Of a stretch of DNA of 7,328 nt, positions 1 to 6,108 are shown in pieces. The translations under genes were made by a program, and so were the position numbers. Each line of letters starts with the position of its first letter. The stretch's first letter is position 1. This DNA comes from Lachnospiraceae bacterium (GTDB lineage: Bacteria; Bacillota; Clostridia; Lachnospirales; Lachnospiraceae): assembly GCA_003542935.1 (NCBI GenBank), contig DPJQ01000137.1, positions 1 to 7,328 of the forward strand, in the 5' to 3' direction. Under the pieces are notes generated by a model that saw only the letters and a program-made list of their open reading frames with translations, did no database searches and was not told the DNA's origin.

Positions 1-1
1 G

Positions 2-118
2 TCAAGCCGCATGGCTGTGATTTTGGTCGGTGCGGTTGCTTTTTTGATGTCCTTTATTTCTTCTGGTCTGCCGGATACTGATCACCGTGACAAAATCATG
101 GTCAGGAATACGAATTGA
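2..118 (+). CDS. C-terminal end of a probable membrane protein (5' end outside window)
   Basis: An open frame runs in from the left edge and stops at TGA 116-118, giving 38 residues. It contains a convincing hydrophobic stretch, MAVILVGAVAFLMSFISSGL, followed by a polar, charged tail (DTDHRDK). That is the usual look of a last transmembrane helix with a short cytoplasmic or extracellular tail. I do not recognise the family and cannot say what it does. An ATG at 11 would make a 35-residue stand-alone peptide, but no ribosome binding site is visible in front of it, so a truncated upstream gene is more likely. The stop codon lies inside the loop of the inverted repeat at 94-143. A chance open frame this short cannot be excluded. 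Confidence 0.4.
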   Translation, partial: SSRMAVILVGAVAFLMSFISSGLPDTDHRDKIMVRNTN

Positions 119-143
119 TTGCGTATTCCGTGAGAACATGATT
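94..143. repeat. Interrupted inverted repeat spanning the stop codon of the upstream gene
   Basis: The inner arms GGAATACG (105-112) and CGTATTCC (122-129) are perfectly complementary around a 9-nt loop. The pairing resumes with TCA/TGA (102-104 with 131-133, one bulged G at 130) and then AATCATG (94-100) with CATGATT (137-143). No T tract follows on the + strand, so it is not a canonical intrinsic terminator. It may still act as a 3'-end stabilising or weak termination structure for the gene ending at 118, or as a binding site. Confidence 0.5.
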
Positions 144-179
144 CAGGACTTCAAACACACTCCAGGGGAAGTTTTTTCC

Positions 180-208
180 TTGTAAAATGGGAGCTATGGA
201 AATATAAT
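180..208 (+). promoter_or_regulatory. Sigma-A-type promoter for the M4 protease gene
   Basis: The -35 box TTGTAA (180-185, 4/6 matches) is separated by exactly 17 bp from a perfect -10 box TATAAT (203-208). Transcription would start near 215, giving a leader of about 27 nt before the start codon at 242. No operator or riboswitch is visible in so short a leader. Confidence 0.65.
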
Positions 209-227
209 GGATACAAACGTATGTAAA

Positions 228-233
228 AGGAGG
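228..233 (+). promoter_or_regulatory. Strong ribosome binding site that fixes the protease start
   Basis: AGGAGG lies 8 nt before the ATG at 242 and 14 nt before the alternative in-frame ATG at 248. The spacing favours 242 as the start. Confidence 0.8.
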
Positions 234-241
234 GAGAAACA

Positions 242-3200
242 ATGCTGATGAATGCAAAAAGGAACAGAATGATTGCGTTTTTGCTGGCGATTCTCATGGC
301 TTTTTCCATAATCTATGTGGATGCGCCGATTGTGGAGGCAGCGGGAAAAACCGCGCTTGCGAAAACATCCGGAAGTGTGGTGATAGGCGGTACACAGACA
401 GTGAAGGTCAAAAATGCGCCCAAGGGCGCCAGCATCACCTACAAGTCCAGTAAAAAGTCGGTTGCAAAAGTAACCGGCAAGGGCAAAGTAACCGGACTGA
501 AAGCGGGTACGGCCAAAATTACAGTTACGGTGAAAAAGGGAAAAAGTAAAAAGAACCTGATCTATAAAATAACCGTTAAAAAACCGAAGCTGTCTAAAAA
601 CAGTTTCACTGTCGGCGTGGGGAAAAGCGTGGTTTTGGCTGTGAAAAATAAGCCCGGGAAATCTGTCAAGGCGAAATACAAATGGACTTCCAGCAACAAA
701 AGCGTGGCTGCCGTTACAAGTAAAGGGAAAGTAACAGGCAAAAAAGAGGGCACTGCCACGGTGAAAGTGAAGGTGTCCGTGGGGAAAAAGCTTTCTTATA
801 CTCTATCCTGTAAGGTGAAAGTGGGTGCGGGACAGGCCAGGAAAATCTATACAGTGGTATTTGACAGCAATGGCGGCAGCAGCGTACCCTCCCAGAGCGT
901 GGAGGAAGGGCAGGCCGTACAGAGGCCGGGTGACCCTACAAAGAGTGGGTATCGGTTTGACGGCTGGTACAGCGACCAGGCGTTAAAAAGTGCCTATGAC
1001 TTTTCAGAAAAAGTGACGGCTGACCGAACGCTTTATGCGAAATGGGAGGCGGTACAGGCCAGGAAATATACCGTAACCTTTAACAGCAACGGAGGCAGCA
1101 GCGTATCGCCGCAGAATGTAGAGGAAGGGCAGGCCGTACAGAGGCCGGGCGATCCCACAAGGAGCGGGTACCTGTTCGGCGGCTGGTACAGTGACCCCGC
1201 ATTACAATATGCCTATGATTTTTCAGCCAAAGTGGCCGCGGATCTGATTCTCTACGCGAAATGGGAGGCGGTTCCCCCAAGCGTGTACACGGTGACATTT
1301 ATCAGCAACGGGGGGAGTGAGATCCCTGCGCAGGCTGTAGAGATCGGGGGCCGGGCCGTGAAACCCGAGGATCCGGTAAGAAAAGACTATACCTTTGTGG
1401 GCTGGTACGCTGACGAAGAGAAAAAAACGGAATTTGATTTCGGAAGTACCATCGCCGCAGATACACTTTTGTATGCCAAATGGCAATTAAACGAAGACGC
1501 AGATTTTGATTTAGGGAAAGTGGAAGAACTGGTGGGCGATGGCGTGATCGAGGTGGCCCAGAACAATGATACTTCCATACGGTTTATTGACGGCGGCTTT
1601 TCCAATAAAAAAATACAGAACCAGGATGACGCTTTGTATGTGCTGGAAAGGGTTTCGCCGGTGCTGACAGGGAGCGGCGAGAATGTGGCGGACACCGTGG
1701 GCAGTGTGGAAGTGACCACGGAAGATGACGGTACAGGCATAAGAGAGAGTTACTATCTGTTCACGGCCGAAGTGGGTGGCATTCCCGTGGAGGGAAGTGA
1801 TATTATTTTAGTCGCCGGAGAGAATCACACGCCGGAAGGGTTGGTGAATTCGTATAAAGAAGGCATTAAAGATATAGATACCCAACCGGATGAAACAGTA
1901 GAAAATAATGTAGAGAGTATCATTAAAGAGGACATTTTGGCACAGGCCAGGGAGCAGTGGGGCACGGGGATATCCATGGAAGACCTGAATTCGCTGGCCT
2001 TTGAAAAAAAACTGGTGATCTATGCCATGGGGGATGAAGAGCCTATGCTTGCCTGGCGGGTATCCGTGCGGGAAGATACTTCCGCTTCGGAGGGAAGTAC
2101 GATCGAGGAACTGGGCGGAGAATTATCCTCCGATGATGTGCTCTCTTTCTTCTGTGTGAACTATTATATTGCCGCTAACGGGGTGGACGGCGGTGAGATC
2201 ATCACGAGGATATCGTCCGCCCAGGGGGCGTGGGAGGCATCTATGTCCAGCGGTGAGGATATCAAAGGCGTAAGCCGGGAATTTAGCTGCCAGCGTGACG
2301 ATAAAAAGTTCCGGATGGTGGATCCCGTGCGGAAGATTTCTACCTATCAGACGTTGTTTACGTCATCCGGCCTTTTTGGTTTAGGGAAGCAGACGGCTGT
2401 TGTGCCGGGTCAACTGGTGGAAAAAGGATTATTGGGTTGGAATAAAAAAGCAGTATCCGCCCACTACTTTATGGCTAAAGTGTGGGATTATTATCGGCAA
2501 AATTTAGGCAGGGTTTCTTACGACGGCCACGGGGCGGATATCCGGTTAAGCGTAGAGTATGTCCCGAATAGTTCCAATGCGTTTACATGGCTGGTGGAGG
2601 CTTTTGGGGATGACAACGCCTGCTGGTCTCCCTATTATCGGCAATTTATGTTTTATAATACCGGAGGAAATGAGGCGGCCCTGGATATCTGCGGGCATGA
2701 ATTTACCCATGCGGTGATCAATACCATTGTAGGCGGGCAGGATTTAAGCAGAACGCTGACGTACCAGGGTGAGAGCGGAGCCCTGAATGAGTCTTATGCG
2801 GATATCTTAGGTTGCCTGATTGAGGGAAAGACGGGAAACGGCAGATGGCTGATCAGTGAAGACGGGACGAATGGGGCCGTCCGCGATATGTCCGATCCAT
2901 CCCGCTACGGCCAACCGGAACATTACGATGACCGGGAGCAGGGAACAGATGATGACGGCGGCGTGCACAGTAACAGCGGGATTTTCAATTTTGCCGCTTA
3001 CAAGATGATGACAGATAAGAGGACATCCGGGATTTCTGATGTGACATGGGCCAGGCTGTATATCCGTTCCCTCAGAAAGCTGGCGACGGACGCGACCTTC
3101 GAAGATGCGGCCCTGGCGGTGCTCAGTACGGCAAAGACACTGGGCTTTACCTATGAGCAGAGGGAAGCCATACGTGATGCCTATAAAGAGGTGGGGATCA

Positions 3201-3712
3201 TTAAAGAGGAAGCCATCCGGATCGTATTGCAGTGGGGCGCTGCGCCGGATGACCTGGATGCCCATTTAGTGGGTCCCACCGTGGATAGGAAAGAGAAGTT
3301 CCACGTATACTTTGATGAACCGGAATATGAACATCCGGACGAGAATGCAAAAGAAAAATATGTCGCGGATTTAGATTTTGACAGCGCAGAGGGTAACGGC
3401 AAAGAAATTATATCCATTCGCGCTCTGACGCCGGGAGATTATTACTACTATGTCCATAACTATTCCGATAGGGAGAGTACGTATTCCACAGAATTATCGG
3501 CATCCCGGGCAACGGTAAAAGTATATCGGGGAAATTCTAATGAGTTCCTAAAGACCGTAGACGGAACAGACGCTTCTTTTAACGTTGATACGTCAAAGGA
3601 CGCTACATTGTGGTCAGTTTTGCATATACAGATTGATGAAGAGCGGAATATCCGCATTACACCGGTTCATGCGTATGGCTATCACAGTGATGAGGATACC
3701 GTGGGGCAGTAA
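242..3712 (+). CDS. Secreted multidomain M4 (thermolysin-like) zinc metalloprotease with Big_2 and InlB-type repeats
   Basis: This 1156-residue protein is predicted to be exported and to cleave proteins or peptides outside the cell. A signal peptide is clear: K6/R7/R9, a hydrophobic core at about 10-25, and probable cleavage near 33 (VEA/AG). Next come two lysine-rich bacterial Ig-like (Big_2) domains (about 35-113 and 114-195) with the typical SVAKVTGKGKVTG pattern. Three InlB B/Listeria-Bacteroides repeats follow (about 203-415), each ending in LYAKW. An FTP/PepSY-type propeptide covers about 440-690. The M4 domain has HEFTH at 819-823 (zinc ligands H819 and H823, catalytic E820), GALNESYAD with third zinc ligand E850 and D854, and GGVHSNSG with the active-site His at 909, so it should be active. 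The tail (about 993-1145; LQWGAAPDDLDAHLVGP) resembles YfaP/DUF2135 beta domains. No LPXTG motif, SLH domain or C-terminal membrane anchor is visible, so it is probably released or bound non-covalently. It is monocistronic by layout. The protease class is very secure; the substrate is unknown. Confidence 0.93.
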   Translation: MLMNAKRNRMIAFLLAILMAFSIIYVDAPIVEAAGKTALAKTSGSVVIGGTQTVKVKNAPKGASITYKSSKKSVAKVTGKGKVTGLKAGTAKITVTVKKGKSKKNLIYKITVKKPKLSKNSFTVGVGKSVVLAVKNKPGKSVKAKYKWTSSNKSVAAVTSKGKVTGKKEGTATVKVKVSVGKKLSYTLSCKVKVGAGQARKIYTVVFDSNGGSSVPSQSVEEGQAVQRPGDPTKSGYRFDGWYSDQALKSAYDFSEKVTADRTLYAKWEAVQARKYTVTFNSNGGSSVSPQNVEEGQAVQRPGDPTRSGYLFGGWYSDPALQYAYDFSAKVAADLILYAKWEAVPPSVYTVTFISNGGSEIPAQAVEIGGRAVKPEDPVRKDYTFVGWYADEEKKTEFDFGSTIAADTLLYAKWQLNEDADFDLGKVEELVGDGVIEVAQNNDTSIRFIDGGFSNKKIQNQDDALYVLERVSPVLTGSGENVADTVGSVEVTTEDDGTGIRESYYLFTAEVGGIPVEGSDIILVAGENHTPEGLVNSYKEGIKDIDTQPDETVENNVESIIKEDILAQAREQWGTGISMEDLNSLAFEKKLVIYAMGDEEPMLAWRVSVREDTSASEGSTIEELGGELSSDDVLSFFCVNYYIAANGVDGGEIITRISSAQGAWEASMSSGEDIKGVSREFSCQRDDKKFRMVDPVRKISTYQTLFTSSGLFGLGKQTAVVPGQLVEKGLLGWNKKAVSAHYFMAKVWDYYRQNLGRVSYDGHGADIRLSVEYVPNSSNAFTWLVEAFGDDNACWSPYYRQFMFYNTGGNEAALDICGHEFTHAVINTIVGGQDLSRTLTYQGESGALNESYADILGCLIEGKTGNGRWLISEDGTNGAVRDMSDPSRYGQPEHYDDREQGTDDDGGVHSNSGIFNFAAYKMMTDKRTSGISDVTWARLYIRSLRKLATDATFEDAALAVLSTAKTLGFTYEQREAIRDAYKEVGIIKEEAIRIVLQWGAAPDDLDAHLVGPTVDRKEKFHVYFDEPEYEHPDENAKEKYVADLDFDSAEGNGKEIISIRALTPGDYYYYVHNYSDRESTYSTELSASRATVKVYRGNSNEFLKTVDGTDASFNVDTSKDATLWSVLHIQIDEERNIRITPVHAYGYHSDEDTVGQ
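848..1486 (+). repeat. Three tandem InlB-type B-repeats within the protease gene
   Basis: Three units of about 73 codons (219 bp) begin near 848, 1067 and 1286. Each encodes YTV-F-SNGGS, a GYxFxGWY motif, an FDF/YDF turn and a final LYAKW. Units 1 and 2 are close at the DNA level: a 29-bp stretch is identical at 902-930 and 1121-1149, exactly 219 bp apart. Unit 3 is diverged. Such repeats are beta-grasp-like modules that usually act as spacers or adhesive stalks in surface proteins. Confidence 0.88.
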
Positions 3713-3729
3713 ACGGATCGTGGAAATGA

Positions 3730-3921
3730 TGCGCAATAGGGGAAGTCTGTCGATATTCTGAAAGCCGCACGCCGGGTCCTGCGGGGGCGGATGAGAATAC
3801 TTCCTGTGAAGCGCCTGAGACGGTCACCTTTAGGGAGTTCCTAAAGGAAAAGATTCGAAATAATATGGCCGGATATGAATTTTCGTGGCTAAAGGTGTCG
3901 AAATATTCCGATTTGGTCTGA
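3730..3921 (+). pseudogene. Possible remnant C-terminal coding fragment (unrecognised)
   Basis: Just after the protease, a frame is open from 3730 to a TGA at 3919-3921. It translates to a protein-like sequence including TFREFLKEKIRNNMAGYEF and ending WLKVSKYSDLV, with a natural-looking mix of charged and hydrophobic residues. There is no start codon with a ribosome binding site; the first ATG is far inside. It could be the tail of a gene whose front was deleted, or chance. The charged helix pattern recalls the N-terminal part of the small HTH proteins found beside kinases, but I would not assign it. Antisense frames over the same stretch look less protein-like. Confidence 0.3.
3827..3847. 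repeat. Perfect 8-bp inverted repeat
   Basis: CCTTTAGG (3827-3834) and CCTAAAGG (3840-3847) are exact reverse complements around the 5-nt loop GAGTT. No T run follows on the + strand, where AAAAG follows instead. It lies inside the possible coding remnant. It could be an RNA hairpin or a protein-binding palindrome. Confidence 0.5.
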
Positions 3922-3980
3922 TTCGGTGTAGGTGAAACAGAGCAGGTCTGGAAGTGTGAAACCGAAGACTGAATCGTAAC

Positions 3981-4005
3981 GTCCCGGAGAAAATATCTCC
4001 GGGAC
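3981..4005 (+). terminator. Perfect 10-bp hairpin, probable terminator after the protease region
   Basis: GTCCCGGAGA (3981-3990) pairs perfectly with TCTCCGGGAC (3996-4005) around the loop AAATA. The stem is GC-rich and is followed on the + strand by AGACTTTTGG, a short T run displaced by 4 nt. It lies about 270 bp past the protease stop, so it would end transcription from the left before the leftward HTH gene. In the leftward direction no T tract follows, so I assign it to the + strand. Termination strength is uncertain because the T run is short. Confidence 0.6.
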
Positions 4006-4082
4006 AGACTTTTGGAAAAATCCACAGATTATTTTTTGCGAGGCTCACTTCCGGGAGATCCGCAGATAACGGTAAATGTGAG

Positions 4083-4208
4083 TTATTCGTCTGCATCGTC
4101 TTTTGAGAAGGGACTTTTTACGCCGTTTTTATCCAGAAATAAATCAACGTCCGCAACATTCTTATAGTTTTTGTTAATGCACACAATGATCCCGGCGTCG
4201 GCGGGATT
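4083..4208 (-). pseudogene. Frameshifted C-terminal tail of the HTH regulator
   Basis: Read leftward, this stretch encodes 41 residues ending at a TAA (4083-4085). It contains NPADAGIIVCINKNYKNVAD followed by VDLFLDKNG, continuing in the -1 frame relative to the upstream HTH gene. I recall small HTH regulators next to Ser/Thr kinases ending in just this way: a region like RDSIIIF...L..VMEVNELLYELGE. Inserting one A into the six-A tract (T4207-T4212 on the + strand) joins the two frames into a 157-residue protein. The tail of the unshifted frame (IPPTPGSLCALTKTIRML...) has no such likeness. The gene therefore looks broken, or needs slippage at the A tract, or carries a sequencing error. Confidence 0.75.
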
Positions 4209-4555
4209 TTTTGATGGAGCCTGGAACATCCGGCCAGAGAGAGCGCTTTTTGAGTTTCTTTAAGATCCATATGAGCTCCGATACAGAGCGCCGTTAATTT
4301 ATATTTTGACGGAGTTTTTCTGCCGTCGCAGATGTGATAGACATAGTTTTTGCTCAGGTTCGAGTCACGTACGATCGAGGGAATTGTAAGGTCTTTGTGT
4401 TGTGACATGTATTCGTTAATAAAGTCTTTTAGTGAAGTAAATGTTTTTTCCTCTTTCAGCTCCTTTAAAAAAGTTTGATAGGATTTATGCCCCTGGGAAA
4501 TGTCCTCCAGTTCCTGAAATAAGACTGTGGTGCGCGTTTCCTTTTTTGCGTTCAT
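4118..4555 (-). CDS. Small helix-turn-helix regulator, C-terminus altered by frameshift
   Basis: The readable frame gives 145 residues. The start is secure: AAGGAG sits 6 nt before the ATG (4553-4555). Residues 1-55 are charged and helical. Residues about 57-95 form an XRE-like HTH (LTIPSIVRDSNLSKNYVYHI, then DGRKTPSKYKLTAL). The segment at about 98-113 (LKETQKALSLAGCSRL) is the usual helix after the HTH in this type. After K116 the protein switches to an unlikely sequence because of a 1-base loss in an A tract; the ancestral ending is in the other frame down to 4083. It is divergent from the membrane kinase gene at 4647 with 91 bp between their starts, so it probably regulates that operon and perhaps is itself a partner or substrate of the kinase. 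DNA binding is an inference from fold. The residues before the shift, including the whole HTH, are intact, so partial function is possible. Confidence 0.8.
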   Translation of the reverse strand: MNAKKETRTTVLFQELEDISQGHKSYQTFLKELKEEKTFTSLKDFINEYMSQHKDLTIPSIVRDSNLSKNYVYHICDGRKTPSKYKLTALCIGAHMDLKETQKALSLAGCSRLHQKIPPTPGSLCALTKTIRMLRTLIYFWIKTA

Positions 4556-4579
4556 AGATAACTCCTTATCATGTATAAT
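4551..4579 (+). promoter_or_regulatory. Probable promoter for the kinase operon
   Basis: The -35 box TTCATA (4551-4556, 4/6) is followed after 17 bp by a perfect TATAAT (4574-4579), giving a start near 4586 and a leader of about 60 nt. The -35 box overlaps the start codon of the leftward HTH gene. The two transcription units therefore share this control region, and the 5' ends of their transcripts would be complementary if both promoters are used. Confidence 0.5.
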
Positions 4580-4602
4580 GGTGAAAATAAATATTACTCT
4601 AT

Positions 4603-4631
4603 ATGATAAATGATTAGGATTGAGATGGCAA
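4603..4631 (-). promoter_or_regulatory. Probable promoter for the HTH regulator gene
   Basis: Read on the minus strand, TTGCCA (4626-4631, 5/6) is followed after 17 bp by TATCAT (4603-4608, 5/6). Transcription would start near 4596 and proceed left into the HTH gene. Together with the rightward promoter at 4551-4579, the two polymerases would fire toward and through each other, a layout suited to mutual interference or a switch. Confidence 0.5.
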
Positions 4632-4646
4632 GGGAGATGAAAGATT

Positions 4647-5786
4647 ATGACGTTGGAGGAACAGTGCAGATTATCCTATTATAAAAAAATAGCAGATATC
4701 AGCGCACATAAAAACGTATGTCTTGTTCAGCATGTGGAAACGAATCGGATTTTTGTAAAGAAAGAACAGAAGGTCTACAGTCGGGAAGTATATGAATATC
4801 TGAAAACATGCGGTAATCCGCATATCCCTAAGATCTTTGAGTGTGTAGAAGATGAGGGGAAATTGATTATCATAGAAGAATACATACAGGGAGAATCCCT
4901 GGCGGATCATCTTGAAGAAACCGGGGTTTATTCCCCGGAGGAGGTTTGCCGTTTTGCGATCACCATATGTGATGTGCTGGAGCAGCTCCATCAATTGCCG
5001 CAGCCGGTTATTCACAGAGATTTAAAACCGGAAAATATAGTCATTCCTGAAAACGGTTCTCTGAAAATTATAGATTTTAATACGGCAAAGCAGCATGAAC
5101 AGGGAAAAGATTCTGACACGGTAATTATCGGGACACGGAAATATGCGGCCCCGGAGCAATTTGGCTATAAGCAGTCGGATGCAAGAACGGATATTTATGC
5201 AATAGGGGTTATGATGAATTATCTGCTCACGAAAAGATATCCGGATGAGTACCTGTATGTCTCTGAAGGACATGGAAAGATTTCTTTGTCAGGGATTATC
5301 AGCAGGTGCATTGAATTTTCTCCCGACAGCAGATATCAGACGGTCATGGATCTGCGGCGGGATCTGCAGGCAGTATTAGCCAGGACAGCGAAGACGGGCC
5401 GGGACAAAGCAGAATATCGGAAAAATGATCTGCCCAAAAAGAAGGGCATGTGGAAAATACCGTTTTTTCCGCCGGGTTTCAGGACGGGCACCGTCTGGAA
5501 AATGATAACGGGTGGGACAGGTTATCTGGTCATTTTCTGGATGAGTTTTTCCCTTGAAGTAAAAATGCCGGATAACAATATGGCAACAGGTTTCTTTTTG
5601 TGGGCAAACCGGCTGACGGTTTTGATCTGGTGCTTGTTGACGGTCGCGTTTTATGGGGATTACCTTGGCTGGCAAAGGTTTTTGCCGCTCATGCGGAGAA
5701 AATATCTGCGCTGGGCGGGATATATTTTGTGGCCCATGGTTTTTATGTTTGTGTTGCTACTCATTCTCGTGATGGTTGGCGGATAG
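4647..5786 (+). CDS. Membrane-anchored Hanks-type Ser/Thr protein kinase
   Basis: This 379-residue protein is predicted to phosphorylate Ser/Thr residues of unknown targets at the cytoplasmic membrane face. Kinase features in order: probable ATP-binding Lys at 38 (IFVKKE); catalytic HRDLKPEN at 123-130 (D125, K127, N130); metal-binding D143 in DFN, where most kinases have DFG; GTRKYAAPEQFG at 162-173 (APE 168-170); D182 of helix F; and Arg 229 near the end of the kinase fold (about 10-240). The usual GxGxxG nucleotide loop is absent or degenerate at about 20-30. A basic linker (245-285) leads to three hydrophobic segments at about 287-303, 313-336 and 354-377. There are no PASTA or other extracellular sensor domains. 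GGGAG lies 10 nt before the ATG at 4647. An overlapping ATG at 4637 in another frame reads only 15 codons. It is the first gene of a probable operon, 79 bp ahead of the small Cys/His gene, and divergent from the HTH regulator. Kinase identity is very secure; partners are inferred. Confidence 0.92.
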   Translation: MTLEEQCRLSYYKKIADISAHKNVCLVQHVETNRIFVKKEQKVYSREVYEYLKTCGNPHIPKIFECVEDEGKLIIIEEYIQGESLADHLEETGVYSPEEVCRFAITICDVLEQLHQLPQPVIHRDLKPENIVIPENGSLKIIDFNTAKQHEQGKDSDTVIIGTRKYAAPEQFGYKQSDARTDIYAIGVMMNYLLTKRYPDEYLYVSEGHGKISLSGIISRCIEFSPDSRYQTVMDLRRDLQAVLARTAKTGRDKAEYRKNDLPKKKGMWKIPFFPPGFRTGTVWKMITGGTGYLVIFWMSFSLEVKMPDNNMATGFFLWANRLTVLIWCLLTVAFYGDYLGWQRFLPLMRRKYLRWAGYILWPMVFMFVLLLILVMVGG

Positions 5787-5789
5787 AAT

Positions 5790-5804
5790 TGTACCGGCGG
5801 TACA
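5790..5804. repeat. Perfect 6-bp inverted repeat just after the kinase stop
   Basis: TGTACC (5790-5795) and GGTACA (5799-5804) are perfect complements around the loop GGC. It begins 4 nt after the kinase stop codon. With no T run behind it, it is unlikely to terminate transcription. It may protect the kinase message end or serve as a processing site. Confidence 0.45.
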
Positions 5805-5834
5805 CCAAAACCCATGTCAATGGTGGTATGCTTT

Positions 5835-5853
5835 CTTTCATAAAACATGAAAG
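5835..5853 (+). promoter_or_regulatory. Hairpin overlapping the ribosome binding site of the small gene
   Basis: CTTTCAT (5835-5841) pairs with ATGAAAG (5847-5853) around the loop AAAAC. The right arm ends with the first bases of the AAAGGAGG ribosome binding site (5850-5857). Folding in the mRNA could partly hide the site and tune translation of the 69-residue protein. The stem is AT-rich and only 7 bp, so any effect is likely modest. Confidence 0.4.
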
Positions 5854-5865
5854 GAGGTGTTGCAG

Positions 5866-6075
5866 ATGCCGAATTATATCATCAATAAGGAAAAGACGGA
5901 TGGCCGTTACAACGAAGTCCATACCGTCGTATGTGTCCATAGGCCGTCGTACTGGAACCAGCAGGATCTGGGCTGGCATGCGGATGAAGTGGATGCGGTG
6001 GCTTATGCCAGGAGAAACGGATATCCGGATGCGGACGGATGCCGTTACTGCTGCGAAAGAGCGCATCGGGGATAG
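5866..6075 (+). CDS. Small Cys/His-rich protein of unknown function (69 aa)
   Basis: I start this gene at the ATG at 5866 because GGAGG (5853-5857) is 8 nt upstream; a GTG at 5857 overlaps that site and is unlikely. The 69 residues begin MPNYIINKEKTDGRYNEVHT. They carry C23, H25, H38 and a terminal cluster DGCRYCCERAH (C59, C62, C63, H67), which could bind zinc. I recall a widespread family of 60-75-residue proteins starting MPNYxxNK, with an EVH motif, an A-V-A-A block and a DGCxYCCxxCH ending; this protein fits that pattern, but its role is unknown to me. The last Cys of that recalled ending is Ala here. It sits inside the probable operon, 79 bp after the kinase and 33 bp before the DUF6414-like gene, so it probably works with them. 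Confidence 0.8.
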   Translation: MPNYIINKEKTDGRYNEVHTVVCVHRPSYWNQQDLGWHADEVDAVAYARRNGYPDADGCRYCCERAHRG

Positions 6076-6108
6076 GGAAAACAGATGATTTAAGAAAGGG
6101 GTCTGACT

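Noticed and set aside
848..1486. The regular 219-bp periodicity as a CRISPR array or mobile-element repeat
   Set aside because: The periodicity is explained by in-frame protein repeats with conserved GWY and LYAKW motifs; there are no short direct repeats with unique spacers and no transposase.
3657..4025. Leftward 122-codon open frame across the protease end and the intergenic region
   Set aside because: It lies antisense to the confident protease C-terminus, has no ribosome binding site, and its translation is low-complexity and not protein-like.
4637..4684. Upstream 15-codon reading frame (ATG at 4637) overlapping the kinase start
   Set aside because: The only purine-rich site (GGGAG) is directly against this ATG, too close to serve it, while it is 10 nt from the kinase ATG.
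5600..6088. Rightward 162-codon open frame overlapping the kinase end and the small gene
   Set aside because: It is out of frame with both well-supported genes, has no ribosome binding site, and gives an Arg/Met/Cys-rich implausible sequence.
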